Below, piece by piece: positions 13,701 through 24,978 of a DNA stretch of 64,000 nt. Each line of letters starts with the position of its first letter. Position 1 is the first letter of the stretch. The notes under the pieces were generated by a model. It did not search any database, had not been told where the DNA came from, and saw only the letters and a program-made list of their open reading frames with translations. The stretch is from the NCBI GenBank assembly GCA_963921425.1, contig OY992834.1, forward strand, positions 10,089,271 through 10,153,270, read 5' to 3'. Both the position numbers and the translations under genes were made by a program. The stretch comes from Dryas octopetala (taxonomy: Eukaryota > Streptophyta > Magnoliopsida > Rosales > Rosaceae).

Positions 13701-16264
13701 TTCTTAATAGATTAATTACATTTATTCTTGTAACAGCTTGTAATTTTTAATTGTATACAGGTATTTTCAGATTTGGAACGTTCAGTCTGTAGAATGGTTC
13801 ATCAGCAGGTAAGTGTTCAAGCATTGAATTTATTTCCTTACGCATGCTGATCTTCCAAAGCCAACTAACCTTCACCATGGTTCTTTTTGGAGGATTATGC
13901 TTCCATTCTTCCTTTCATATCTACAATTTTGATTTGTGTTTCTGTATCATTTAAATGTGTTTGTCATAAGGATTTGCTAAGCTCACTGAAAAATTTGAAG
14001 CTCAATGACCAAGGAAAAATTGTATAATAATTATCATTACAGTATAAAACAAAATCCCACCCATTAATTGGCTTATTCCTAATGAATGAATTATATAGGT
14101 TCTGTTTATTAATCCATTTCTGAGTTATTTTTAAGGAAACAAGACTGCAAATTATCCTTTGCACAGTTTCCATTTCATATTTGTTTTGTAATAGGTCAGC
14201 AAAGTTTTGTGACAAATTTTGGTCTATAACTCTCTCTCTTCTATGTTCATGTGGGTTTTAGTTTGTTACTTAACATGATGTGGAAGAATTTGTTTTTATG
14301 TTTCTTTAATTTCAACCTTTGGCCTGTATGTGTGAATTTTCTCCAGATCTGGCAGAGATTATTAAGATGATTTTTTTTTTTTTAATATGCAGGTTGCAAC
14401 TATTGCATGGCTGGAAGCTGATTCAGTTTGTGGCAGCCATTCAATTGCAATCCCTCTAGTGCTTGTGTTTCCTTATCTTTTCCGTTTATTTCAATGTCTT
14501 CGTCAATACAAGGATACAAAAGAAAAGACAACCCTTTTCAATGGTAATAGCTCTTGATACCTTCCTCCCTCTTTGAGTGCTTGTTACCTATAATTGCCAT
14601 TTTGGTGAATTGTAAAATGTGCTAGCTATCCTTTTTTCACTTTCAGATGAATTGCAATTGTGCTTGGTTCTAAAGTTACATGGCATTGGATGGTATAATT
14701 TGGTTTTGTTGGATTATTGTGGAAGTTCTCCATAAAGCTTTATAACTAATTAAAAACACTATCTTGGGCCTCAAAATTTGTTTTAGTATGTTAATGCATG
14801 AGAAGAGAATTTTATGGAGGGAAAAAAAGAAAAGAGTGAATTATTCATAATTTATGAATTTATTATTCAAGCACCAGTTTCTAGCTACTATTCTTTTTTT
14901 TAATAGAAAGAGGCTACGTCATAAGTGTATGATTTGTTGCTCTTATATGTAGGCAAACTATCTAAAGGTGCTACGCAAATGGTTTTCCTATGATCTATAT
15001 ATAACAAAACCAATTGACTGAATTCCTTTTCCTTCTTCTAAGCATCAATCTAACCCACATATTGACAAATTTACTTTTGAAATTATTGTGGCTGTTATGT
15101 GGCATATAATCACTTGAAGTTTTTGGTTCTTAAATTTGTGCATATGAAGCTCCTTTTAGCATGGTGTCCTCTTTGTCTTCAAATTTTGTACATTCTTTTT
15201 GGATCCCTTAAGCGGAATTGGCATTTTAAGCTAAATCACTATAGATGTAGCCTATGTTAAAGAAACCTATTTTTTCATTTGTACTCGTATCTATAGATGT
15301 AGCCTATGTTAAAGAAGCCTAAAGGCATGCACCTTTAGTATATTGCTTCTCTCAATAGAATCATGCCCTACTTTTTTTCTGCTGCTGCTATCATATCATT
15401 TTAACTCCATATGAATGTGCTTTTCAGCTTTAAAATATTCGACTGCAGTCCCAGTGATTTTTCTTTCGGCCCTTAAATATCATCTCTTCCCTGATAGGTG
15501 GACAAACTTTTATCGCCCACTTTGGCTTCTGTCGAGTGTTGTTAACTCACTTTATTCGTTCTACTGGGATATAGCTCGAGATTGGGACTTGAGGTATGAT
15601 AGCTTAGGCCATTTTGGATTTTTCTTCTTACATTGAAATTGAATCCGTTTATATTTGCAAGCATTTTGAGGGCTGAAACTGGAAGCCATGGTATATAGTA
15701 TATAGTACTCTAAAGTGGACATTCACTGCACAACATTCTTCGAGTCTACCCTGCAATGTGGTCCAATGATCCTAACTGTCGATATTTTAGAGTCTTCATT
15801 GTTATTTCTTCGTTTAAATCTCAATTTTCCCCTTTGTTCAACAGTGGTTTCTCTCGGAATTTCAAGTTCAGCAAACCGAGTTTATTTTCCAACCTGTTCT
15901 GTGGAAGGAAAAGGGTAAGTAGTTAGTGAGTCAGATAGACTTGGTTTTATTATATATCAGTTTGCAGAGCTTTTATTAGAAACGTTGTCTACCTTTCACA
16001 ATGCAGATATATTACTGGGCAATAGGAAGCAACCTGATTCTGCGATGCACATGGACATACAAATTCTCGGCTCATCTCCGTCACAACTACTTGACAGTGT
16101 TTACAGTCACTGCATTGGAGATTCTTCGACGCTTTCAATGGATATTCTTTCGAGTCGAAAATGAGTTCAATAAGATCAGCAGGTCAAACCTTGATCAGCT
16201 TCCCTTGACTGTTATCCAGGCAGAAGAAGAGAAGTTACTTGGCACTATCAATCACAGTGTATAG
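10786..16264 (+). CDS. EXS-domain membrane protein (ERD1/XPR1/SYG1 family, SPX-less)
   Basis: Predicted 418 residues from 12 exons: 10786-10836, 10926-10964, 11090-11182, 11276-11392, 12383-12478, 12859-12972, 13467-13520, 13761-13808, 14393-14543, 15428-15593, 15845-15914 and 16007-16264; all phases join. The protein begins MPSAAILPSPVLLWRFK and has several hydrophobic helices. It carries EXS signatures: ITFPDFFLADILTSM, VCRMVHQQVATIAW, LFRLFQCLRQYKDT, a WD-type 'SFYWDIARDWDL', then NYLTVFTVTALEILRRFQW and FFRVENE near the C-terminus. In PHO1/XPR1 proteins this domain follows an SPX domain and serves phosphate export and Golgi sorting. Here no SPX part precedes the first exon. Single-EXS proteins of about this length are common in plants and their role is poorly known. 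The intron after exon 6 appears to start with GC. Confidence 0.88.
12973..13466 (+). other. GC-AG intron in the EXS gene
   Basis: Exon 6 ends ...CCATTGCAG at 12972 and the intron opens with GCAAGT. The next exon starts after ATGCAG at 13466. Joining them in phase 0 gives the family-expected PLQAITFPDF. No GT donor at this position keeps the frame. AG|GCAAGT is the usual consensus for the GC-AG class of U2 introns. Confidence 0.75.
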
Positions 16265-17222
16265 AGTATTTTTAGCAACCAATTTCAACCCCTGAGTTCT
16301 TTTTCTCTTTGATAACAGGCTTAGCTTTAGCTAGTATCATGTTTCAGCCTCAAGCCTCAAGCATTGCACGACAATTATATTTGTAAAGCACAAGTGCAAG
16401 TTTTGACCTTTCTCTATCCCAATCCAGATTTCTATAAATTCTATTTATTGTCCAAGTTTTGTTTCCAAACTCAGTCCTTATTTAATGTTTGACCTTCCTC
16501 AACCCTCAAGCATTGCAGTACAATTATATTTCAATTCAAAGATTGTAACATTCATTTCTAGTTGAGATTAAATACCAGGTCTAACACATTTTCTATTTCA
16601 ACTACTAAAATTTTTTGTCATTTAAGTTTGAGTACCAGGTTTAAGTTTAACCAAAACGTTTGTTTTAGTGTTTGCATTTTAGTTTAAGGTTTTAAATTTA
16701 GTGTTTAATCTTTAGGCTTTAAGATTTCAACTCTCAATCCTAAATCCCTGAAGCCTTAAACTCTTAAATAAAACTTAAACTTTATGAACTCTAATGTGAG
16801 CAGTCACAATAATATACAAAACACTATTGATTGATTCATGTATCAGCAGATCAGTCCAATACTAATTTATCGATTGGATCACCCTTTATTATTCTGATCA
16901 CAATGCAGATTTCATTTTTCAAATCACTCTTAAAATATTACTTCTGTAAAAATTCAACAAAATAAAAAATCGTTTAGTTATGCAATTGTGATAAAATAAA
17001 CATATAATTTTGTAAAAGTTAGATAATAGCCACGTAACTAAATGATTTTCGATTTATTTAACATTTTGCAAAAATGATTTTTAAAGTGAAATTTTGAAAA
17101 TGTACAATTAGAAACTACACTGCATAATAAAATAGTAAAACAAATATCAGTGAAAAAAAAAAAAAGGAAAAAGTAAATAGCATTCCTGGTGGGACTAACA
17201 AAGGTGGGTTCAAACTTCGAAA
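16265..17222. other. Intergenic spacer with short TTTAG-rich stretch
   Basis: AT-rich spacer between the EXS gene and the ZFWD promoter. Near 16328-16530 a phrase around 'cctcaagcattgca' followed by 'acaattatatt' occurs twice (about 16355 and 16505), suggesting a local duplication. No coding gene or RNA gene seen. Confidence 0.4.
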
Positions 17223-17338
17223 CTAAAGCGTGGGAGCTACGCAAAACTATTCGTAAGAAAGTAATGAAACGATTCGTTCTGTACTTTTTCCTTGGGCGGG
17301 TAGGACTCCCGCTAAAGCGTGGGAGCTACGCAAAACTA
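17223..17338. repeat. Perfect 27-bp direct repeat in the ZFWD promoter
   Basis: Two identical 27-bp copies lie at 17223-17249 and 17312-17338, 89 bp apart start to start. The core of each is GCGTGGGAGCTACGC, with GCGT/ACGC arms forming a small dyad. The second copy ends seven bases before a TATATAAA box at 17345-17352. The repeat is seen directly. A role in transcription is inference from position. Confidence 0.85.
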
Positions 17339-17344
17339 CGATAC

Positions 17345-18132
17345 TATATAAACCTCTCGATCACTGTCTATCAACTACAATTAGCGTACAATCAAATCTC
17401 CAAACACCAAACTCTTTCTGATTCATTAGGGTTTCGCATTCACTCGCTCTCTCTCGCTCTCCTCTCTCTCCTCTCTCTGTCATTGTTCGGCGATTTACAT
17501 TGATCGATCGATTGGGCTTCGCAATCAGCTAAAAGAGAAGACCCAAGACTAGGAATCGATCGAATTAGCTTCAAAGCTCTCTCTCTCTCAGGTTTGCTTC
17601 TTCTCCGTACTCCGTACGCGTCTCTGCAATCGCACTGTACGATTTAGGGGTTTCTTCTTTTTACGTGTTACCCGCCATTGATGAATCCCCAAGAGGCTGT
17701 TTTTTGGCCGATCGCGCCTACATTAAGGATGATGATGCTGTTGTTGTCTGGGTCTGATGCTGGGTCAGGCTCGGTGTCTAGGGTTTCCATATTAGGGTTA
17801 ATTTTATTTTTATTTAGGATACGCGACAATTTAGTTTGAAAATTTTGCGTATTACAATTTTCATGGATTTGAAGGATTCGACATCGAGGGTTTCTCGAAT
17901 CTTGCAGTGTAGGGTTTCTCCAATCTTACAGTGTTCTTCCTCCGTCGATTGGAATTTCAATATTTGTTGGGTTTCGTATATTAGTTATATGAAGAATGGA
18001 CGAAATATTGAAATTGGGAATCTGGGGCATCAGAGATCAAGGGTTCTGTGGCACTTGTTAGTATTTTTAGTCATTCATTGTGTTCATGCTGTCCGAGAAA
18101 TTAAGGGTTTTCTATATTTTTTTGTTTATAGT
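17345..18132 (+). promoter_or_regulatory. TATA box, CT-rich leader and probable 5'-UTR intron of the ZFWD gene
   Basis: TATATAAA at 17345-17352 is followed by a CT-rich leader (about 17446-17590). A plausible donor is CTCTCAG|GTTTGC near 17591, and an acceptor TTTATAG ends at 18131, one base before the coding ATG at 18133. The open frame runs back to 17836, but that upstream part looks like intron (many 'ggtttct' stretches) and lacks family similarity, so I place translation start at 18133. Confidence 0.55.
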
Positions 18133-20879
18133 ATGGCCGTTAAGGTAGAAAGGAGACACAGACAGATACCGGAGAGATCAGTGTATGCTCGACCAGCAGG
18201 AGCACCTTCAAAAACTGTTTGCGCGTTTTGGCTTAAAGGAAGATGCACTAAGCCAAACTGTAGGTTCCTGCACTCGGATGCACCACTCCCACCGATGAAC
18301 CCTCCTCATATTACAAAGCAGAAGGCTTTTGTTTGGACCAAGGAGGGAAATACTACTGAAAAGGGCAATGCTTGTACTGCAACCCAGAAGAGCAATGCTT
18401 GTACTGCTACTCAGAAGAGCTGTGGTTCTACTGCTACTCAGAAAAGCAATGTTTGTGCTGCTACTCAGAAAAGCAATGTTTGTGTTGCTGCCCAGAAAAG
18501 CAATGATATTACTGTTGTCCAGAAAAGCAATGCTTCTACTGCTGCCCAGAAAAGCAATGCTTCTACTGCTGCCCAGAAAAGCAATGCTTCTACTGATACC
18601 CAGAAAAGCAATGCTTCTACTGACACCAAGAAAAGCAATGCAATTCAGACGTCCCCAGAACAGGTCATTCAGACGTCCCCAGAACAGGTCTGCAAGTTCT
18701 GGGTAAGAGGAAACTGTGTCAAAGGTGATCAGTGCCCATATTTGCATAAATGGTTTTGTGGAGATGGCTTCTCAATGTTGGCAAAGCTCCAAGGGCACAA
18801 GAAGGTAGTTGTAATTGTAAATATGTATTTTTGTGAATTTGTGCTGTTCTCTGTTTATATCTTAAGAGCAAAAACTAAGTTTGCTGTTACTTTTTATGTT
18901 CATGTTAGTGTGTAATTATATCAGTTATTGGCGACTTTCAAAATTATAATTTTTATACTGTCAAACTCAGTTGTTTATAGAAGATAAAAACACACACAAA
19001 GTAAGTTTTTTCTTTTTTGCATATTTTGATATCCTAAAGAAAAAAAAGCAAATTTACCTTTACCTTTTTTTCTCCACTTTTATTAGACATAGATAACTCT
19101 ATTTTCTTCCTCTTCATTTACGAATTTGGACAATCATTTAATGGTTAAATGTATGTTAACAGGCTGTCACTGGTATTGCGCTTCCTGAAGGATCTGACCA
19201 GCTTTATTCAGCCGGTATAGATGGAACAGCCAGAATTTGGGACTGCCGTACTGGTCAGTGTGGCAGAGTGATTAATCTGGGTGGTGAAGCAGGCTCTTTA
19301 ATTAGTGAGGGCCCATGGGTTTTTGTTGGTGTACCAAATGTTGTTAAGGTATTTGAGCATGGTCATCTTTATTTCATTGTTGTAATTGTTACATATGGTA
19401 CTTGTAGCTTGGTTGTATGAATTTATATGCTGATTGTGCTTGATGCTGCAGGCATGGAACATTCAGACAAATGCTGAATTTTGCCTGAACGGACCTGTTG
19501 GCCAAGTGCACGCCATGGTAGTTGCTAATGAAATGCTTTTTGCCGGGGCACAGGTAAAGAGCCTACCAGTTCTGCAAATTTCTTAATTGTTGCATTGCTG
19601 GGATTTTAGGATATATCTTCATCCATTTATTCATAGTGCATTGGCTTAAAATATCTGCTTCCTTTTATTCCGCAGGATGGTGCTATATGGGTGTGGAAAG
19701 GTTGTTCCGAAACTAATCCATTTCATCTTGCTGCAACTCTGAAAGGCCACACTCGTCCTGTGGTATGTTTAACTGTTGGGCGCAACAGGCTTTACTCGGG
19801 ATCTGTGGACAATACAATCAGGGTAAGTTTGTGCCGAATTTGTTTGGTCTGATTCTGAATTCTGAAGTACTTTGGTAGTCAATGTGTGCTAGAATGATTT
19901 ATTGATATCTTATTTTTGTTTCAGGTGTGGGACCTTGTTACTTTACAGTGTATTAGGACACTAAATGGGCATTCTGATGCGGTGATGTCTCTTCTTTGCT
20001 GGGATCAGTTTTTGTTCTCATGCTCATTGGACCACACAATAAAGGTGTGGGTTGCCACTGAAGAAGACAACTTGGAAGTGACCTATACTCACTCTGAAGA
20101 ACATGTATGTTATTATCTCAACCCCTTCCATATTCATTATATAGTTTCAGTAATCTTATGTAGATTTACGTTGTTTATAGTTTTATAGCCATACGGTATC
20201 AGGTCATCTGGGGTTCCTAGTGAACTAGAAAAACAAGTAGACCATCAATTTGTCTCATTCAATTTCCTCTTCTGCTGTAATATTTTTGCATGAACTGTTG
20301 GCTGTTGCTATGTTGGTGTTCTCAAATGTGTAGTTATTAGGAGAATTATCTATTTGATAAAATTTTGTTTGGTGTGCTCAGTTTTAGAATGACGTTTCAA
20401 AATGTTTTCTGTTATAGTGGATCTATAAAATAATCGAGTTTCTGATTTTAGTATGTTTTAGATTTAAGTGAGCATTGTTTTTAGGATATGGTCACTAACC
20501 AAATTTTATTATGCTATTCTACATGCAACAGGGTGTTCTTGCTCTTTGCGGAATGACAGACACAGAAGATAAGCCAATCTTGTTCTGCTCATGCAATGAC
20601 AATTCTGTTCGCCTATACGAACTGCCTTCGTAAGTACACTACGCCAGATTCTTCTTGCTCTAAATCTAATTCTTTTTTATAAGAAATTCCATTTCTCACT
20701 TTAAAATTGATTCTATGATCTGTTGTTGTAGATTTACTGAGAGGGGTAGATTATTTGCCAGAAAAGAAGTTCAAACGATTCAAGTAGCACCTGGGGGACT
20801 ATTCTTCAGTGGGGATGCCACTGGTCTCCTTTCTGTTTGGAAGTGGCTGGAGCCTGGCCTCAAGGCAGCGTCTTCATGA
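18133..20879 (+). CDS. CCCH zinc-finger and WD40-repeat protein (ZFWD family)
   Basis: Predicted 510 residues from seven exons: 18133-18804, 19163-19348, 19452-19553, 19676-19822, 19925-20104, 20532-20629 and 20732-20879; phases join. Two CCCH fingers are visible: C30, C38, C43, H47 (C-X7-C-X4-C-X3-H) and C187, C195, C201, H205 (C-X7-C-X5-C-X3-H). Between them, residues 77-166 are ten tandem copies of a nine-residue unit like KSNASTAAQ, followed by two copies of IQTSPEQV. From about residue 218 to the end is a WD40 beta-propeller, with LQGHKKAVTGIAL, DGTARIWDC, LKGHTRPVVCL, DNTIRVWDL, LNGHSDAVMSL and DHTIKVWVA. This layout is the plant ZFWD family, presumed RNA-binding and nuclear, with a protein-binding propeller. 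The precise role of this member is unknown. The repetitive linker is longer than I would expect for the family. Confidence 0.9.
18361..18690 (+). repeat. Coding minisatellite: ten 27-bp units plus two 24-bp units
   Basis: 18361-18630 holds ten in-frame 27-bp units (each AAAAGCAATGCT... coding KSNxxTAxQ-type nonapeptides). 18643-18666 and 18667-18690 are two identical 24-bp units coding IQTSPEQV. The later 27-bp units are nearly identical and the first ones more varied, as in arrays that grow by slippage or unequal crossing-over. The reverse strand is also open across the array, which I take as a by-product of the repeat. Confidence 0.9.
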
Positions 20880-23390
20880 GCGGGCTTCCACCAACAGCTC
20901 CTCCCCAACATTTTATTAGAACCCAATTGTTTTGGTTCTTCGATGCCTATATTGGTAGCAATTTTGTATATAAATTTTACAACTATTCAGTTATAAAAAT
21001 TAAATGTTCATTGCATATCAAATTGTCGACCGAAAAAAAAAAGAGTTGAGAATCTATTATTGTCCTTTGACATATTTAATGGAAGAACCCCTATAATCAA
21101 AACATTCAAACCTACCAAGTAGAATGTGAGATAGCATTTGAATATTCATGACTCGTACAGCATCCCGCATTAGAGAAATTCGAAGATCAACTGCAATTAT
21201 TGTTTTTTTTATAATATAGATCCAAGTGCAATTAGTAGTGATCCCATCATTATAAATTGTCAGTCGAACAATTTCTGTCACACGTCAATCCAAAATGAGA
21301 TGATGTTGCTATATAATGCACCAAACAAATGGTTAAGATCAGCAGTGAGACCCACTTTGACACTTACTGTAATGCACTTGCACTTCGTAAAACAATATTT
21401 TAGCATAATGTGCGAAACGAGAGAAGTAGCACTGACTTTGGAATTGGCTAGGGAGAGGACCCGATGTTGCTAACATGTCCTGGATGGTTTTCATTTTTCT
21501 TGAAAGAATCTTTAGTGGTTAAGAAAAACCAACCACATGATGAAGAGACTTCGTAATGTTTGCATGATCTATTCTCCATAGTTTGTTTGTAAAAGATATT
21601 CACAATATTTTGGTAGTGTAATATACTATATATATGGTAAATATCACCTCAAAAAAATATATGGTAAATAAGATTATCAATTATATGTACTAATTGTAGA
21701 GCTCTTATGGTGTTAGACTTTCAATAAACAAATGAGTTATTGGGGGAAATTAAAGAGTTGGTAAGTTATGAAAACATATATGCAACCACACAGTGAAAAG
21801 TGTGTTGTCAATTCAAAATTAAAATACTTGAGAACTCCAATATAAGCATTTTCATCCATTATTCTTCAACATCACTAATAGACCAGAGTATCGTACTACT
21901 ATTTCCACCCAATACCTCCAAAACATATCCTTGTTCATCGAACTTTACTGCTATGAGATCTACTGTTAACCATGGAACAACCGAAGTTTGTGGAAGCTCC
22001 TTAATTCCCCTCCTCCTATTCAGTGTTACCCAAAATTCTCCTTTGTTATTTCTCTTAATATTATCCACAACCCTTTACAATTGAGAAACAAGTTTAATCG
22101 TATAAGTTTTGGGTCCCTGAAGTAAAGCCTATTAATTTTACTTTTGGCGCTTCCATCTATTAATATGAATTTTTTCTCCTTATTGTAATCATAATATTTT
22201 TTGATCTTTTAACAAAAAAAAATTCAAAAGACAATAAATTCTGATGCATTTTAATATTTATATTAAGATGTAATTAAACTATATGTCCAATTTAAAAAGA
22301 ATATACAAAATATTATTTTAAATAACATTTAGAACCATACCATACCATAAAAAAAATATATAGAAAAACAGGAAAAAAACAAAGAAATAATCTACCAAGT
22401 TTTCATTGCATGGAAAAACAAGGAGGTAGTATTTGCACTTGCTTTTATAAACTAAATAAATGATAAAATATATAATATTAATATAAATACGTAATCAATT
22501 GGCATAATTTCATAAATATTGGATTGGATTGCCTTCGGAATTTTTCGGATAGGAATTCGGATTAAATCGGAATTTACATAAACATTTCAATTCCAATTCA
22601 ATTTTTTTCTAAATTTTTGGATTTTGAATTTGATGCGGGCGGTCCAAAATTGGAAACTTCAAATTGAAATTGGTCAAATTCGAATTTTCCAATTCAAATC
22701 ACATCCCTAGTTTAGGCCCAAAACCAAATAGACCAAATCGTGCCTCACCCTAATAGATTTGTTTCTCACATTTCTGTTTTTTAAAAGACTCAAGATTGTT
22801 ATCAACTTTGAGAAGAAGCTCTTCCCACCACATATACACTTAAATACAAGACATACGATTCAACAATGGGATTCCACTTGCTGCCGCGACTAATCATACA
22901 AGTCTTTATTGTCTATAGGTCATCTTTACTTGGAACCATTTAGTTTCAATTTGTAATTGATCATATTTACAATATTGCCTTCTATCCCATTACTATTATC
23001 TAAATCGAAATAGAAAGAATGGGTATCATCAATAGGAAGATTGATAAGCTATTCACCATGAACTGCTCCCTAAATGCCCACCATTCATCCTTGAATGAAT
23101 CATTTGATTTATTATGATGATGCATCCAAATTTGTAATACCACTTGTCCCATGACCCATGACCCATGGATTCTTTGCATCCACAATTAGGATTCAAAAGC
23201 AATTGATCTGTTTTGGTCCTAGAAAAAGACTTGGGAATCTTAAAGGGACCATTCACAAAATTTGTAACTAACCTTGGGCCCAAAAGTACTCTTCAACAAA
23301 ATGGACCACATTACTTTAAAAACAAAAAAAATTAAAAAACACATTACATTGGTGGGGGTTTAATGGTTTATAACTACAGTAATAAAACAC
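20880..23390. other. Gene-poor AT-rich intergenic region
   Basis: Contains the 3' end of the ZFWD transcript and AT-rich spacer. A minus-strand open stretch at 21859-22068 looks more protein-like than its surroundings and is listed separately. Around 22500-22710, several copies of an 'attggaattcgaattt'-like phrase end in 'acatccctag'. This resembles a hAT-type terminus, but no opposite end was found. Confidence 0.4.
21859..22068 (-). pseudogene. Possible gene fragment, unrecognised
   Basis: A 69-codon open stretch on the minus strand has protein-like composition, including GEFWVTLNRRRGIKELPQTS and VDLIAVKFDEQGYVLEVLGG. I do not recognise the family. There is no convincing start, flanking exon or splice context, so it may be a captured or decayed exon. 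It could also be chance. Confidence 0.2.
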
Positions 23391-23393
23391 TTA

Positions 23394-24486
23394 GGAGGGT
23401 ATATTCAATTAAGATTTTAAATGATTTTGGTGAAATTAAAAAGTCTGGTGGTATTCAATCAAAACTTTTAAAGAATTTATAAAAGTCTTGTACTATTCAA
23501 TCAATACTTTTAAAAAGTCTATGGTATTCAATTAAGACTTTTAGAGAGTCTATAAAAGTGACATGGTATTCAAAAAATCATTGACTTTATTAAATGATAG
23601 ACTTTAAAAGACTTTCATGGACTTTGTAGTGTAAATTATGTTATATCAAAGTCAATAATTCTCCAGCGTTTTACCCTGCAGATTTCAAATGATTTCAAAT
23701 ATTAAAAAGCTATTAAAAAAGTTGTATTTATTTATTTTTTTAAGAGTGATGCCAAAACCCCCTAATCTTATTTTTTCACCCACCTCTTAATTTATTTTTT
23801 TCTAATTACTATATTCTCTTATATTAATTTTCTTTTTCTCTTATATTTAATTGACTCATCATCCTGGGTTGGAACCAACAGCGCTGCCACAATGCAATGT
23901 AACAACAAAATATTCAAACCAACCACTTCACAGTCTTTAAGTACTCAACAAAATCACAAGATTATATATTCATAATTTGAGAAATAATGTTACCACCACA
24001 TCATATCATGTTCTCAACCTGTCAATTCAATTAGACAAATTCTAACAACTCGTTAAAACACAATATTTGACAGTCTAACAACATAAAATTCATAACACTT
24101 ATAATAAATTATGGAACAAAATAATTTTGGTCCCTACAATTCTAGCCCCAACTTTTTATATTGTTTGCAATATTAGGACAATTTATAACACATGCATCTC
24201 GGTCTTGAAGCTCATCCCCATTCCACTCACTCACGGAGGACAAAAAAATAAAAATCATATTGGAGAAATCCTAAAATAAGTAATAAAAAATTATATCAAA
24301 GTTATTAGAAAGTCTATAAAAATCCTTCAAATTATATGAGAAAAGTCAGGGAAACTCTAAATAGAATTCTGTCAAAGTCTATGTGGAGTTTATGAAAGTC
24401 ATTAAAAATTCATCAACTCTACCAAAGTCAATGACTTTTAAAAACTCTACAAAAGTCCATTAAAATCTTAATTAAATACACCCCCC
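23394..24486. mobile_element. PIF/Harbinger-like non-autonomous DNA transposon
   Basis: Termini form an inverted repeat: the left end reads GGAGGGTATATTCAATTAAG, and the right end, on the opposite strand, reads GGGGGGTGTATTTAATTAAG. The element is flanked by TTA on both sides (23391-23393 and 24487-24489), the usual 3-bp target duplication of PIF/Harbinger. Length is 1093 bp. Inside, both arms carry many copies of an 'agacttttaaagantctataaaagt'-style phrase, and no transposase frame is present. The terminal features are seen; the superfamily call rests on established PIF/Harbinger rules. Confidence 0.75.
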
Positions 24487-24586
24487 TTAACTTTTTTGGT
24501 TGCTGCTATTTAGACTTGTCCAATCTATCAGTGTCCTCAATATATTTTATATACTCCACATAAATTTAAAATTATTTAAATTAAAA

Positions 24587-24978
24587 TTTTTTTACATTTT
24601 ATCCATCTGAATTTTGAGCTTAATCTCATTTTACCACCTAAAAAAAAATTATATCAATTTATCATCTAAATTAAAAATTTGTTATAATGTATCACTTTTG
24701 TCTCATTTTGTTTAAATTTTTGTTAAAAATAAGAGTGTTTTGCTCCTTTTCAAGTTCCTATTGTTAGAAAAAATAATTTTTTTTACATTTTATTTGCTTT
24801 AACATAATAAAAAACTGACTTAAAAGACCAAAACACTCTTATTTTTAACAAAAATTTAGACAAAATGAATCATAAATAGTACATTACAACAAATTTTTAA
24901 TGGTAAATTGACACAATTTTTTGTTTAGATGTTGAAATGAAATTGAGCTCAAAGTTCAGGTGGGTAAAATGTAATAAA
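24587..24978. mobile_element. Long-inverted-repeat MITE (fold-back)
   Basis: Two arms of about 165-180 bp are inverted copies of each other. Left-arm phrases such as 'ccatctgaattttgagctt' and 'aacaaaaatttaaac' (as its complement) reappear on the right as 'gagctcaaagttcaggtgg' and 'tttttaacaaaaatttagac'. No clear target duplication was found, so the superfamily is open. There is no coding capacity. Confidence 0.65.

Noticed and set aside
17836..18132. In-frame 99-codon N-terminal extension of the ZFWD protein
   Set aside because: It has no family similarity, looks like intron sequence, and a splice acceptor lies directly before the ATG at 18133.
18208..18747. Long open frame on the minus strand across the ZFWD repeat (about 179 codons)
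   Set aside because: It is the reverse reading of the 27-bp coding repeat, so its length is a by-product of periodicity. The plus strand has the CCCH and WD40 domains.
22500..22710. Possible hAT terminus ending 'acatccctag'
   Set aside because: No matching opposite end or target duplication could be found, so the element call is not supported.
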